Shown here: in pieces, positions 1 through 7,046 of the stretch
Layout of the letters: the number at the start of each line of letters is the position of its first letter
How positions within the stretch are numbered: position 1 is the stretch's first letter
NCBI GenBank assembly: GCA_947176685.1
Contig: CAMWRL010000024.1
Span: forward strand, 1 to 14,742
Length of the DNA: 14,742 nucleotides
Direction: 5' to 3'
From: an uncultured Ruminococcus sp.
GTDB lineage: Bacteria; Bacillota; Clostridia; Oscillospirales; Ruminococcaceae
Program-made: the position numbers and the translations under genes
The notes under the pieces: generated by a model
The model's database searches: none
What the model was told of the DNA's origin: nothing
The model's input: only the letters and a program-made list of their open reading frames with translations

Positions 1-1
1 A

Positions 2-241
2 AATAATATTGACCCTAAAACACTGAATGGTCTGCTTGAAGCAGTCAGCAAAAAAATAGGCGTTTCACCGGAAAAGCTCAGTCAGGAACTTAAAAGCGGC
101 AAGTTTGACAGTGCACTTTCAAATATGAACAAGAATGATTCTGAAAAGTTCCGTCAAGCGGTGAACAACCCGAAACTTGTTGAAAAAATGATGAGTACAC
201 CTCAGGCGCAGGCACTCTATAAAAAGCTTTCGGGAGAATAA
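2..241 (+). CDS. C-terminal part of a small helical protein, unknown function (5' end outside window)
   Basis: An open frame enters from the left edge and stops at TAA 239-241, giving 79 residues that end in QALYKKLSGE. It was read directly from the sequence because no start codon lies inside the window. The residues are charged and predicted helical, with no cysteine and no membrane segment. The last 30 residues (around NPKLVEKMMSTPQAQALYKK) have the look of short STI1-like helical repeats with an 'NP...M...P.A..L...L' spacing, but that resemblance is weak. The stop lies 18 bases before the GTG of the next small gene, which has its own AAGGAG site at 246-251, so the two are almost certainly cotranscribed. 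The gene belongs to a run of small proteins ending in a BofA-like protein. Function is unknown. Confidence 0.7.
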   Translation, partial: NNIDPKTLNGLLEAVSKKIGVSPEKLSQELKSGKFDSALSNMNKNDSEKFRQAVNNPKLVEKMMSTPQAQALYKKLSGE

Positions 242-259
242 GGCGAAGGAGATTTTTTC

Positions 260-622
260 GTGGACGATACAATGGAAAAAATCGGAAAACTTCTTTCTGA
301 TGAGGAGAGTATGAAACAGCTTTCCGAACTTGCGCAATTACTTATGAACAGCGATTCAGATGGAAACATTCCGGAAGAAAAAAAGTGCAGCGACAACGAT
401 AACAATAACAACAATATGCCGGACATTGCCAAAATAATGCAGCTTACGGAACTTATGGGGGCATTTTCGCAGAGTGACAGAAATACGGAGCTACTTATGG
501 CACTGAAACCTCATCTGAAAGAGGAACGACAGCAGAAAGTTGACAAGGCAGTTAAAATGCTTAAACTGTTTACCGTATGGAACGCTGCTAAAGAAAGCGG
601 TTTGCTGAATGACATTATATAA
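260..622 (+). CDS. Small acidic helical protein with Asn-rich linker, unknown function
   Basis: The 120-residue frame starts with GTG at 260, preceded by AAGGAG at 246-251 with about 8 bases spacing, so this start is preferred over the internal ATG at 272. The N-terminal third (about residues 5-30, KIGKLLSDEESMKQLSELAQ) is an amphipathic helix. An acidic, Asn-rich linker follows (about 45-52, with five consecutive Asn). The C-terminal part (about 53-120) is again helical and basic, ending in WNAAKESGLLNDII. There is no signal peptide, membrane segment or cysteine. It sits between another helical protein and a hydrophobic small protein in a tight array. I do not recognise the family; the context with a BofA-like gene suggests a shared but unproven role. 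Confidence 0.8.
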   Translation: MDDTMEKIGKLLSDEESMKQLSELAQLLMNSDSDGNIPEEKKCSDNDNNNNNMPDIAKIMQLTELMGAFSQSDRNTELLMALKPHLKEERQQKVDKAVKMLKLFTVWNAAKESGLLNDII

Positions 623-640
623 AGAATGGGAGGGATTCGG

Positions 641-835
641 ATGTCAGTGTATAAGAACGGTAAATTTGCCGATATACCACCGACAAAAGTCCCTTCCGAT
701 TCCGGAAGTATCATTGATAAGCTTCTGGGCGATACGGACAGTGACAAACTTCTTATACTTGCGCTGATGTTTCTGCTTATAAGAGAGGGCGCAGATATGA
801 AACTTATACTTGCATTGGGCTATATACTTTTGTGA
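641..835 (+). CDS. 64-aa protein with hydrophobic C-terminus, unknown function
   Basis: The start is ATG 641, because GGGAGGG at 628-634 is ideally spaced for it; the upstream in-frame ATG at 626 would overlap that site. The 64 residues begin with a polar, Pro-containing section (KFADIPPTKVPSD) and then IIDKLLGDTDSDKLLILA. From residue 36 the protein is nearly all hydrophobic: KLLILALMFLLIREGAD followed by MKLILALGYILL, which looks like two short hydrophobic helices broken by a charged REGAD turn. The stop overlaps the region of the next gene's upstream GTG, indicating tight coupling to the BofA-like gene. The family is not named to my knowledge. Membrane association is inferred only from hydrophobicity. 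Confidence 0.8.
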   Translation: MSVYKNGKFADIPPTKVPSDSGSIIDKLLGDTDSDKLLILALMFLLIREGADMKLILALGYILL

Positions 836-852
836 AAGAGGGTTTGAAAAAA

Positions 853-1107
853 ATGAGGACTGATTTAATATTCTGGAGTATGTGTGCAGTTGTGGTTATT
901 GTGATGATGATTTATTACTCAAGGCGTGAAAGAAAAATCCTGTCGTTCATATTCGGGGCGTTTACCGGAATGACGGCACTGTTTATTCTGAACAGGTATG
1001 GCGGAGTTATCGGTGCGGAAATACCAATCAACATTTTTAATGTAAGCGGCAGTGCAGTTTTGGGAGTGCCTTTTGTTGCAGGACTGGTTGTCCTGAAATA
1101 TCTGTAG
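853..1107 (+). CDS. bofA: BofA-family small membrane protein (pro-sigmaK processing inhibitor-like)
   Basis: With ATG 853 the product is 84 residues; AGAGGG at 837-842 sets this start rather than the in-frame GTG at 832. A first membrane segment lies at about 5-22, a basic turn SRRERK at 23-28, and a second segment at about 29-47. The C-terminus, EIPINIFNVSGSAVLGVPFVAG followed by LVVLKYL, matches the conserved BofA end: a PIN motif (58-60), a glycine-rich stretch, then a hydrophobic tail. In Bacillus, BofA holds the SpoIVFA/SpoIVFB complex in the outer forespore membrane and restrains SpoIVFB cleavage of pro-sigmaK. No other recognised sporulation gene is in the window, and family members also occur where sporulation is uncertain, so the substrate is not known. 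It is the last gene of a four-gene run; no terminator is visible after it. Confidence 0.78.
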   Translation: MRTDLIFWSMCAVVVIVMMIYYSRRERKILSFIFGAFTGMTALFILNRYGGVIGAEIPINIFNVSGSAVLGVPFVAGLVVLKYL

Positions 1108-1135
1108 AAATATTATATTTTTATCGGAAAAACAC

Positions 1136-1164
1136 TTGAAATTCTGTAAAAGATGTGTTAAAAT
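1136..1164 (+). promoter_or_regulatory. Promoter for pyrimidine-nucleoside phosphorylase
   Basis: TTGAAA (1136-1141), 17-bp spacer, TAAAAT (1159-1164), with an extended -10 TG one base upstream of the -10 box. It lies about 20 bases before the AGGAGGTGAT ribosome site of the next gene, so the leader is very short. Confidence 0.7.
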
Positions 1165-1184
1165 ATATACAGGAGGTGATTTTC

Positions 1185-2447
1185 GTGAATATTATTGATA
1201 TTATCAACAAAACAAAAAATCATAGCGAACTTTCTGAAAACGAAATAAAATGGCTTGTAGACAGCTATACTGACGGTGAAATCCCTGACTATCAGATGTC
1301 GGCGTGGCTTATGGCTGTATGTCTCAACGGTCTTACTGAACGTGAAACGCTGTTTCTGACTCTTGCAATGCGTGACAGCGGCGATATACTTGACTTAAGC
1401 GGAATAGACGGCGTTACGGTTGACAAGCACAGCACCGGCGGAGTAGGGGATAAGACAAGTCTTATAATTGCACCAACGGCGGCGGCTTGCGGAGTGTACG
1501 TCCCGAAGATGTCCGGCAGGGGGCTGGGACATACCGGCGGTACTATCGACAAACTTGAAAGTATTTCCGGATTCAGGACTGAGCTGCTGTTCAGTGAGTT
1601 TGAAAGTATAGTACAGCGGACAGGCTTTTCAATAATATCCCAAAGCGGAAATCTCTGTCCGGCTGACAAGAAGATGTATTCTCTCCGGAACGCTACAGGA
1701 ACAGTTGACAGTATACCGTTGATATGTGCAAGTATTATGAGCAAGAAACTTGCCGTCAATGCAGACTGCATTCTGCTTGATGTGAAATGCGGTTCAGGGG
1801 CGTTTATGAAGTCGGAAGACGATGCCCGCAGATTGGCTGACCTTATGGAGAAAGTTGGCAGAATGTCCGGAAAGAAATGCCGTGCGATAGTTACTGATAT
1901 GGACAGCCCGTTGGGAAACAATATCGGCAATGCCCTTGAAGTCAAAGAAGCTATTGAAATTCTTCAGGGAAAATATAAGGGCAGGTTATATGAATTGTGT
2001 ATGGAACTTACTGCGGAAATGCTTTCGCTTGCAGGAAAAGGCACGGTTGCTGAATGCTTTGAAATGGCAGAAAATGCAGTATCTTCCGGCAAGGCACTGG
2101 AAGTTCTGCGCCGTACAATAGAGCTACAGGGCGGTGACGGCAGAGTATGTGATGATGTGTCACTTCTTCCACAAGCCGAATTTCGTTATGAAATACGTGC
2201 CGTGCGTGATATGAAGATTACCGGAATAGACAGTCAGGAAATAGGTATGGCATCTCTTATTCTGGGAGCAGGCAGACTTTCAAAAACTGATACCATTGAT
2301 ATGTCAGCAGGCATAATTATGAACTGTTCGGCAGGAGACTGCATTTCCGTTGACGATACTATTATGACACTCTGCTCGTCAACCGTAAGCGATTTTTCAG
2401 AAGCTTCTTTCCGTGCGGTCAATGCCCTGAAATTTTATGGGATTTAG
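1185..2447 (+). CDS. pdp: Pyrimidine-nucleoside phosphorylase (thymidine phosphorylase family)
   Basis: This enzyme reversibly splits uridine, thymidine or deoxyuridine with phosphate to give the base and (deoxy)ribose-1-phosphate, a cytosolic salvage step. The start is GTG 1185, placed 4 bases after a near-perfect AGGAGGTGAT (1171-1180); the ATG at 1155 would lie upstream of that site and inside the promoter. The product is 420 residues, slightly short for a family of about 430-440. The phosphate-binding stretch KHSTGGVGDKTS is at 81-92 and the family signature SGRGLGHTGGTIDKLE at 110-125. R168, S183 and K187 fall exactly at the pyrimidine-binding positions known from the Bacillus enzyme. 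No deoxyribose-phosphate aldolase or cytidine deaminase gene is adjacent, so this is not a classical deo operon. It could be annotated deoA; substrate range cannot be read from sequence. Confidence 0.93.
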   Translation: MNIIDIINKTKNHSELSENEIKWLVDSYTDGEIPDYQMSAWLMAVCLNGLTERETLFLTLAMRDSGDILDLSGIDGVTVDKHSTGGVGDKTSLIIAPTAAACGVYVPKMSGRGLGHTGGTIDKLESISGFRTELLFSEFESIVQRTGFSIISQSGNLCPADKKMYSLRNATGTVDSIPLICASIMSKKLAVNADCILLDVKCGSGAFMKSEDDARRLADLMEKVGRMSGKKCRAIVTDMDSPLGNNIGNALEVKEAIEILQGKYKGRLYELCMELTAEMLSLAGKGTVAECFEMAENAVSSGKALEVLRRTIELQGGDGRVCDDVSLLPQAEFRYEIRAVRDMKITGIDSQEIGMASLILGAGRLSKTDTIDMSAGIIMNCSAGDCISVDDTIMTLCSSTVSDFSEASFRAVNALKFYGI

Positions 2448-2460
2448 TTCCGGTTTTCTA

Positions 2461-2489
2461 TTGACTATTCCGGAAATATGTGGTAATAT
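2461..2489 (+). promoter_or_regulatory. Promoter for zinc-ribbon protein
   Basis: TTGACT (2461-2466), 17-bp spacer containing TTCCGGAA, TAATAT (2484-2489), with TG one base upstream of the -10 box. It begins 13 bases after the preceding stop codon. Confidence 0.7.
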
Positions 2490-2520
2490 ATATTTATAGT
2501 TTTTTTATGGAGGTATTATT

Positions 2521-3033
2521 ATGGGTTTTCTTGACTCAATGAAAGACTTCGCCGGCAAGGTCGGCAATACCATTGAAAATGGTGCTAAGAGCGTTTCAGA
2601 CGGCTCTAAAAAAATGGCTGAAAAAGCAAGAATCAAAAAGGAAATCTCTCAGCTTGAAACAGAAGTCAATGCTGCATATATCAGTATAGGCAAGGTGTTT
2701 TTTGAGAAAATCTCCGCCAACCCTGAGCCTGAATGCGAAAACGCTGTGGAAACTATCGTTACAAAGGGCGAAAGAATCGAACAGCTCAGAGGTATTCTCA
2801 GCAATCTTGAAGATAAAATCGCTTGTCCGTCCTGTGGTGCTGATATAGCTAAAACTCAGAAGTTCTGCGACAAGTGCGGTGCAAAGATTGAAGAACCTGT
2901 TGCCGCCGTTGAAAAGCCAGACCCGATTGTTGCCTCTGCAAGCGAACAGCCTGCCGGAAAAGTATGTCCGGAGTGCGGTGCGTCTGCTGAAGCTGACCAG
3001 TTATTCTGTCAGCAGTGCGGAAAAAAATTCTGA
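2521..3033 (+). CDS. Double zinc-ribbon protein with N-terminal coiled coil
   Basis: The 170-residue product starts at ATG 2521 behind GGAGG (2509-2513). Residues 1-40 are charged and helical, rich in Lys, Ser and Gly (AGKVGNTIENGAKSVSDGSK). Residues 38-100 look like a helical hairpin or coiled coil with heptad-like spacing (EISQLETEVNAAYISIGKVF, then RIEQLRGILSNLEDKI). Two zinc ribbons of the CPxCG...CxxCG type follow: C102, C105, C116, C119 and, after an Ala/Pro-rich linker, C149, C152, C163, C166 at the very end. There is no signal peptide or membrane segment, so it is predicted cytosolic. Proteins of this layout are common in Clostridia and usually left unnamed; a role in protein-protein interaction is inference. 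It is monocistronic: own promoter upstream and a good terminator immediately downstream. Confidence 0.85.
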   Translation: MGFLDSMKDFAGKVGNTIENGAKSVSDGSKKMAEKARIKKEISQLETEVNAAYISIGKVFFEKISANPEPECENAVETIVTKGERIEQLRGILSNLEDKIACPSCGADIAKTQKFCDKCGAKIEEPVAAVEKPDPIVASASEQPAGKVCPECGASAEADQLFCQQCGKKF

Positions 3034-3041
3034 TGTGAAAA

Positions 3042-3075
3042 TTGCCGGATTTTAAAAAATTCCGGCAGTTTTTTT
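3042..3075 (+). terminator. Rho-independent terminator after zinc-ribbon gene
   Basis: TGCCGGA (3043-3049) pairs with TCCGGCA (3061-3067), extended by a T-G pair outside and by T/A pairs inside the loop, and is followed by seven T (3069-3075). Confidence 0.85.
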
Positions 3076-3085
3076 GTTCAGGGTA

Positions 3086-3114
3086 TTTACTTTCGGGCGA
3101 TTTTGTGTTAAAAT
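3086..3114 (+). promoter_or_regulatory. Promoter for acyl-CoA synthetase operon
   Basis: TTTACT (3086-3091), 17-bp spacer, TAAAAT (3109-3114) with an extended -10 TG. The -35 is weaker than in the other promoters of this window. It starts 11 bases past the preceding terminator. Confidence 0.6.
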
Positions 3115-3166
3115 AACTTTATCACTTTGAAGCTTTTACTTATAAAAGCATTCGGGAAAGGATTTA

Positions 3167-4807
3167 ATGAAAATGCCCATTACAGATTTACTTGAAAGAA
3201 ACGCCGGACTTTACGGCGATGATGTCGCACTTGTTGAGGTCAACCCGACCATTACTGAAATAAGGCGTGTTACGTGGAAAGAATACGAACTGATTGAACC
3301 TAACCCGTTCAGTCATTACAGGCGTGAAATTACGTGGAAAGTCTTTGACGAAAAAGCCAACCGTTTTGCAAACCTGCTTCTTGAAAGAGGTGTCTGCAAG
3401 GGCGACAAAGTAGGTATACTGCTTATGAACTGCCTTGAATGGCTGCCGATATATTTCGGAATACTTAAAACGGGTGCGCTTGCCGTACCGCTGAACTTCC
3501 GCTATACTGCCGATGAAATAAAATACTGCCTTGACCTTGCGGAAGTCGATGTGCTTATGTTCGGACAGGAGTTTATCGGACGTGTCGAGGAAATCGCAGA
3601 GGAAATCAGCCGCAACAGACTGCTTTTCTATGTAGGTGAGGGCTGTCCGTCATTCGCTGAACACTATGACAGTCTTACAGCTAACTGTTGCAGTACTGCT
3701 CCGGAAACAGAAATTTCAGATACGGACAACGCCGCTATTTACTTTTCGTCGGGAACTACCGGTTTTCCGAAAGCCATTCTCCATAATCACGAAAGCCTTA
3801 TGCATTCGGCAAAGGTTGAACAGAATCATCACGGACAAACCAAAGATGATGTATTTTTATGTATACCGCCGCTTTACCATACCGGAGCTAAAATGCACTG
3901 GTTCGGCAGTCTGTACAGCGGAGGAAAAGCCGTACTTTTAAAGGGCGTAAAACCCGAAACTATTCTTAAAACTGTTTCAGAAGAATGCTGTACTATTGTA
4001 TGGCTGTTAGTGCCGTGGGCGCAGGACATACTTGACGCTGTTGACAGAGGGGAAGTCAATATTGACGATTATAACCTCTCTCAGTGGAGACTTATGCATA
4101 TTGGTGCGCAGCCTGTACCGCCGTCCCTGATTGCACGCTGGAAAAAGCTTTTCCCTAATCATCAGTACGATACAAACTACGGTTTAAGCGAATCCATAGG
4201 ACCTGGCTGTGTGCATCTGGGCGTTGAGAATATCCATAAAGTAGGAGCAATCGGAAAAGCCGGATACGGCTGGGAAGTCAAGATAGTTGACGAAAACGGC
4301 ACTGCCGTAAGCCGTGGCGAAGTAGGCGAACTCTGCGTTAAGGGAGCAGGACTTATGACATGTTACTATCGTGACGAAAAGGCTACAGCAGATACCTTAA
4401 AGGATGGCTGGTTGTTTACGGGAGATATGGCGCAGGAAGACGAAGACGGTTTTATATATCTCGTTGACCGCAAGAAGGACGTTATAATCAGCGGCGGCGA
4501 AAACCTTTATCCCGTGCAGATTGAGGATTTTTTAAGAAGTCACCCGTCTGTCAAGGACGTTGCGGTTATAGGACTGCCGGACAAGCGTCTGGGTGAAATT
4601 GCGGCGGCTATAATCTCTGTCAAGGAAGAATGCACCTGTACCGAAGATGATATAAATTCATTCTGTCAGAAGCTCCCACGTTACAAGAGACCCCACAAAA
4701 TTATCTTTGCAGACGTTCCAAGAAATCCCACGGGAAAAATCGAAAAACCTAAACTCCGTGAGATTTACTGCAAAGAGGGTCTTGTTGCCTCGCAGATACA
4801 TAGCTGA
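3167..4807 (+). CDS. AMP-forming acyl-CoA synthetase (ANL superfamily)
   Basis: The enzyme activates a carboxylic acid with ATP to an acyl-AMP and transfers it to CoA. From ATG 3167 the product is 546 residues; ATG 3173 is an equally usable start, with AAAGGA at 3157-3162. The ANL motifs appear in order: P-loop SSGTTGFPK (194-202), the aromatic/Glu motif YGLSES (338-343), WLFTGD (415-420), the hinge LVDRKKDVIISGGENLYP (432-449, R435), and PTGKIEK (521-527) with catalytic K524 in the mobile C-terminal domain. There is no transmembrane segment. Length and motifs fit medium/long-chain fatty acid or related ligases; the substrate is not readable. The N-terminus carries an extra copy of the TW motif (RRVTWKEYE 33-41, then RREITWKVFDE 52-62). 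The stop overlaps the next gene's ATG (TGATG), and a thioesterase lies downstream. Confidence 0.9.
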   Translation: MKMPITDLLERNAGLYGDDVALVEVNPTITEIRRVTWKEYELIEPNPFSHYRREITWKVFDEKANRFANLLLERGVCKGDKVGILLMNCLEWLPIYFGILKTGALAVPLNFRYTADEIKYCLDLAEVDVLMFGQEFIGRVEEIAEEISRNRLLFYVGEGCPSFAEHYDSLTANCCSTAPETEISDTDNAAIYFSSGTTGFPKAILHNHESLMHSAKVEQNHHGQTKDDVFLCIPPLYHTGAKMHWFGSLYSGGKAVLLKGVKPETILKTVSEECCTIVWLLVPWAQDILDAVDRGEVNIDDYNLSQWRLMHIGAQPVPPSLIARWKKLFPNHQYDTNYGLSESIGPGCVHLGVENIHKVGAIGKAGYGWEVKIVDENGTAVSRGEVGELCVKGAGLMTCYYRDEKATADTLKDGWLFTGDMAQEDEDGFIYLVDRKKDVIISGGENLYPVQIEDFLRSHPSVKDVAVIGLPDKRLGEIAAAIISVKEECTCTEDDINSFCQKLPRYKRPHKIIFADVPRNPTGKIEKPKLREIYCKEGLVASQIHS

Positions 4808-5811
4808 TGTTTGATTTTTCAAGAATACTGTCCGCAGATTATGTAAAAGCCAACGGCGTACTTTGGGACGACGAACTTTTTACTTATGAATCTTACTGGG
4901 AAAACGGTTACAACCATTATGAAAGACTTTTTGACAAACCTATGGACAATGGCGGTAAACCTGTTACGGGGCTTGTCTATGAACTTTTTCCAGACGGTAC
5001 ACTTTCGGATTACGCTTACTACAAAGACGGCTATAAGTACGGTGAGGACGTTGAGTTTTATAAAAGCGGTCGGGTATCAGGTTATACATTATTTACGGAC
5101 AGCGAATTTTATCTTTACGAATGGTACGAAAACGGTCAGCTTAAAGAACTTTTTGAGCGTTACAGAGATGACAACAAATATTTCCGCCGAATGACCCGTT
5201 ATGACGAAAGCGGAAACAAACTTGAAAAGCGTATAAACTGTGAAGTGAATTTCAGCTATAAATACAATGAACCCGATGATAAATATGAGGTATCATTTCA
5301 CGGTAACGGAGAGTTTAAGAAAATCATATGGAAAAATCCCGACCGTTCAACATTCTATAAATCGGCGGAATTTGACGAAAAGGGTTATCCAGTCAAACTT
5401 GAAATAAATGCTTTCTACAATCCGGAATACCGTTCGCTTAAAGACAATAAAGTTAATTGGAATATAGAGCCGTTCGGTGATAAATTCCGTTTTTCCGGTC
5501 AGCTTCTTGAATATGCATATTCTGAAAAAATTTTTTCTGCATTTACCGGAAAAGTTTATTTCTGTTATCCTACCGGCGAAATATATAAAGTAAATGAATA
5601 CAAAAAAGGCGTTTTGCAGGGCGAACAGCTTGAATACTATAAAAGCGGTCAGATAGCCGAAGAGTATCATCTGACAAAAAACAGCAGACATTATGCAAAG
5701 CATTACCGGTGGTACAGAAACGGCGTATTAAAAGAAGTTGTCGAATATAAAAATGACAGTAAAATATATAAAGTCACGCAGTTTGACGAAGACGGAAATA
5801 AATTGAGGTGA
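4807..5811 (+). CDS. YwqK/MORN-type repeat protein with internal duplication
   Basis: The 334-residue product starts at ATG 4807, overlapping the acyl-CoA synthetase stop by one base, so translation is likely coupled. It is made of short beta-hairpin repeats of the form 'Y..G.....Y..G.....' (YYKDGYKYGEDVEFYKSGRV, YEWYENGQLKEL, YPTGEIYKVNEYKKGVLQGE). Such repeats are labelled MORN_2 or 'YwqK family antitoxin' in databases. Two modules align end to end: residues 54-140 and 247-334, both opening with TGxVY and closing with D(E/D)xGNKL(E/R). The middle section (141-246) carries a degenerate half copy. No signal peptide, membrane segment or catalytic motif is visible. Despite the antitoxin label, no toxin gene is adjacent (neighbours are an acyl-CoA ligase and endonuclease V), so a toxin-antitoxin role is not supported here. 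Function unknown. Confidence 0.85.
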   Translation: MFDFSRILSADYVKANGVLWDDELFTYESYWENGYNHYERLFDKPMDNGGKPVTGLVYELFPDGTLSDYAYYKDGYKYGEDVEFYKSGRVSGYTLFTDSEFYLYEWYENGQLKELFERYRDDNKYFRRMTRYDESGNKLEKRINCEVNFSYKYNEPDDKYEVSFHGNGEFKKIIWKNPDRSTFYKSAEFDEKGYPVKLEINAFYNPEYRSLKDNKVNWNIEPFGDKFRFSGQLLEYAYSEKIFSAFTGKVYFCYPTGEIYKVNEYKKGVLQGEQLEYYKSGQIAEEYHLTKNSRHYAKHYRWYRNGVLKEVVEYKNDSKIYKVTQFDEDGNKLR

Positions 5812-5816
5812 ATATT

Positions 5817-6491
5817 ATGAATGAGCAGGAATTTCTTGATATCCAGAACTCTTTCAGGGAAAAAATAAGTCTGACGGACAGTTTCAGCAGGGACGATATA
5901 AAGACCGTTGCCGGAGTGGACTTGGCTTACTGGAGCAGGGACGGTCAGGAATATGCCGTCTGCTGTATAGTGGTACTGGATTACCGGACGCACGAAGTTC
6001 TGGAAAATAAACGGTTTTCCGGTAAAATAGAAGTCCCATACATATCAGGATTTCTTGCATTCCGTGAACTGCCCCTCATTCTGGAAACTGTAAAGCTGCT
6101 TGAAATAAAACCGGATATATATATGTTTGACGGCAACGGCTGTCTTCACCCACGCAATATGGGTATAGCAACTCACGCTTCTTTCTATCTGAACAAGCCC
6201 ACTGTCGGCGTGGCAAAAAGTTATTACCGTATAAAAAAGGGTCTGGACTACTCCGAACCCAATACGACAGCAGGAAGTTTTACGGACATTGTATGTGACG
6301 GAAATGTATATGGTCGTGTACTGCGTACCCATAATAATGTAAAACCGGTCTTTGTATCTGCCGGAAACTTCATAACTCTTGATACCGCAACCGCTATTAC
6401 TATGGAACTTGTCGGAAAAGAAAGTCACATTCCGATACCGACAAGGCTTGCTGACCTTGAAACCCACTCCGCAAGAAAAGAACTGATATAA
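5817..6491 (+). CDS. nfi: Endonuclease V (deoxyinosine 3'-endonuclease)
   Basis: Endonuclease V nicks DNA (and in some cases RNA) at the second phosphodiester bond 3' of inosine, starting repair of deaminated adenine. The start is ATG 5817, six bases after GAGGTG (5805-5810), in preference to the in-frame GTG 5808 that forms part of that site; the product is 224 residues, normal for the family. Motifs are all present: VAGVDLAY (31-38) with catalytic D35; PYISGFLAFRE (74-84) with the wedge residue Y75 and E84; DGNGCLHPRNMGIATH (105-120) with metal-binding D105; and VGVAKS (130-135) with K134. The conserved late motif is VSAGNFITLDTA. It lies 5 bases after the preceding stop, in the operon of the acyl-CoA synthetase and repeat protein, an unexplained partnership. 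Confidence 0.94.
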   Translation: MNEQEFLDIQNSFREKISLTDSFSRDDIKTVAGVDLAYWSRDGQEYAVCCIVVLDYRTHEVLENKRFSGKIEVPYISGFLAFRELPLILETVKLLEIKPDIYMFDGNGCLHPRNMGIATHASFYLNKPTVGVAKSYYRIKKGLDYSEPNTTAGSFTDIVCDGNVYGRVLRTHNNVKPVFVSAGNFITLDTATAITMELVGKESHIPIPTRLADLETHSARKELI

Positions 6492-6512
6492 TATTTTAGT
6501 TCTGCATTCCGT

Positions 6513-6530
6513 GGGGATAAAATTGTCCCC
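6513..6530 (+). other. Small GC-rich hairpin between nfi and thioesterase gene
   Basis: GGGGATA (6513-6519) pairs with TGTCCCC (6524-6530), 7 bp including one T-G pair, with a 4-base loop. The following bases are TTAAGTTAAATTT, not a T-run, so it is at best a weak terminator or an RNA processing/stability element. Confidence 0.45.
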
Positions 6531-6563
6531 TTAAGTTAAATTTAAAAGAAAAGAAGATGTTTT

Positions 6564-6998
6564 ATGAATAAAGTCTATCCATACGAACGCAGAGTATATT
6601 ATTATGAGACTGACAAAATGGGCATAGTTCACCACTCCAACTACATAAGGATTTTTGAGGAAGCCCGTATGCACTTCCTGAAACAGATGGGTATGCGGTT
6701 CGACAAACTCGAGGAGTTGGGTTTTTATGTACCTATTCTGTCGGTTGACTGTCAGTATAAGAATCCTCTTGTCTTTAATGAACCCTTTTCGGTTTACTCC
6801 AAACTGACAGAGTTCAGAGGGGCAAGAATTACAGTCACATACGAGATTTTCAGCCGCAGAACCGGAAAACTCTGTATAACCGGCAGTACTGTGCAGTGCC
6901 TTACGGATAAGCAGCTCAGACCTGTACGGGTAAAAAACAAGTGTCCTGAAATATATGATATGCTTACTGAATATGTCGGTTATAAGGTGACTGACTGA
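6564..6998 (+). CDS. Acyl-CoA thioesterase, hotdog fold (YbgC/4HBT type)
   Basis: The enzyme hydrolyses an acyl-CoA thioester to free acid and CoA in the cytosol. The 144-residue product starts at ATG 6564 with only a weak AGAAGA site upstream. The family signature is clear: YYYETDKMGIVHHSNYIRIF at 12-31, with D17 at the position of the catalytic Asp of 4-hydroxybenzoyl-CoA thioesterases, followed by FEEAR in the long hotdog helix. The later strands SVDCQYKNPLVFNEPF and RITVTYEIFSR also fit. It is one standard-length hotdog domain (130-145 aa). It follows endonuclease V by 72 bases containing a small hairpin, so it is probably in the same transcription unit as the acyl-CoA synthetase upstream. 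A ligase and a thioesterase of opposite direction suggest shared acyl substrates, which is inference. There is no targeting peptide. Confidence 0.88.
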   Translation: MNKVYPYERRVYYYETDKMGIVHHSNYIRIFEEARMHFLKQMGMRFDKLEELGFYVPILSVDCQYKNPLVFNEPFSVYSKLTEFRGARITVTYEIFSRRTGKLCITGSTVQCLTDKQLRPVRVKNKCPEIYDMLTEYVGYKVTD

Positions 6999-7020
6999 TT
7001 TTTCTGGTATGTTTTTGTGT

Positions 7021-7039
7021 GATAATGTCAGATATTGTC
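7021..7039 (+). repeat. Direct repeat upstream of the metal-regulator promoter (candidate operator)
   Basis: GATAATGTC (7021-7029) and GATATTGTC (7031-7039) are two 9-base direct copies with one mismatch and a period of 10 bp. They sit just upstream of the -35 box at 7047, flanked by TTGTGT at 7015-7020 and 7040-7045. Their position suggests a regulator site; the binding protein is unknown. Confidence 0.4.
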
Positions 7040-7046
7040 TTGTGTA

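Noticed and set aside
1292..1945. Long minus-strand open frame (217 codons) opposite the nucleoside phosphorylase gene
   Set aside because: It lies wholly inside a well-supported gene on the other strand, has no ribosome site or promoter and its translation has no recognisable family features.
4807..5811. YwqK-type 'antitoxin' as part of a toxin-antitoxin pair
   Set aside because: No small toxin-like gene is adjacent; both neighbours are full metabolic or repair enzymes, so the label is only a family name here.
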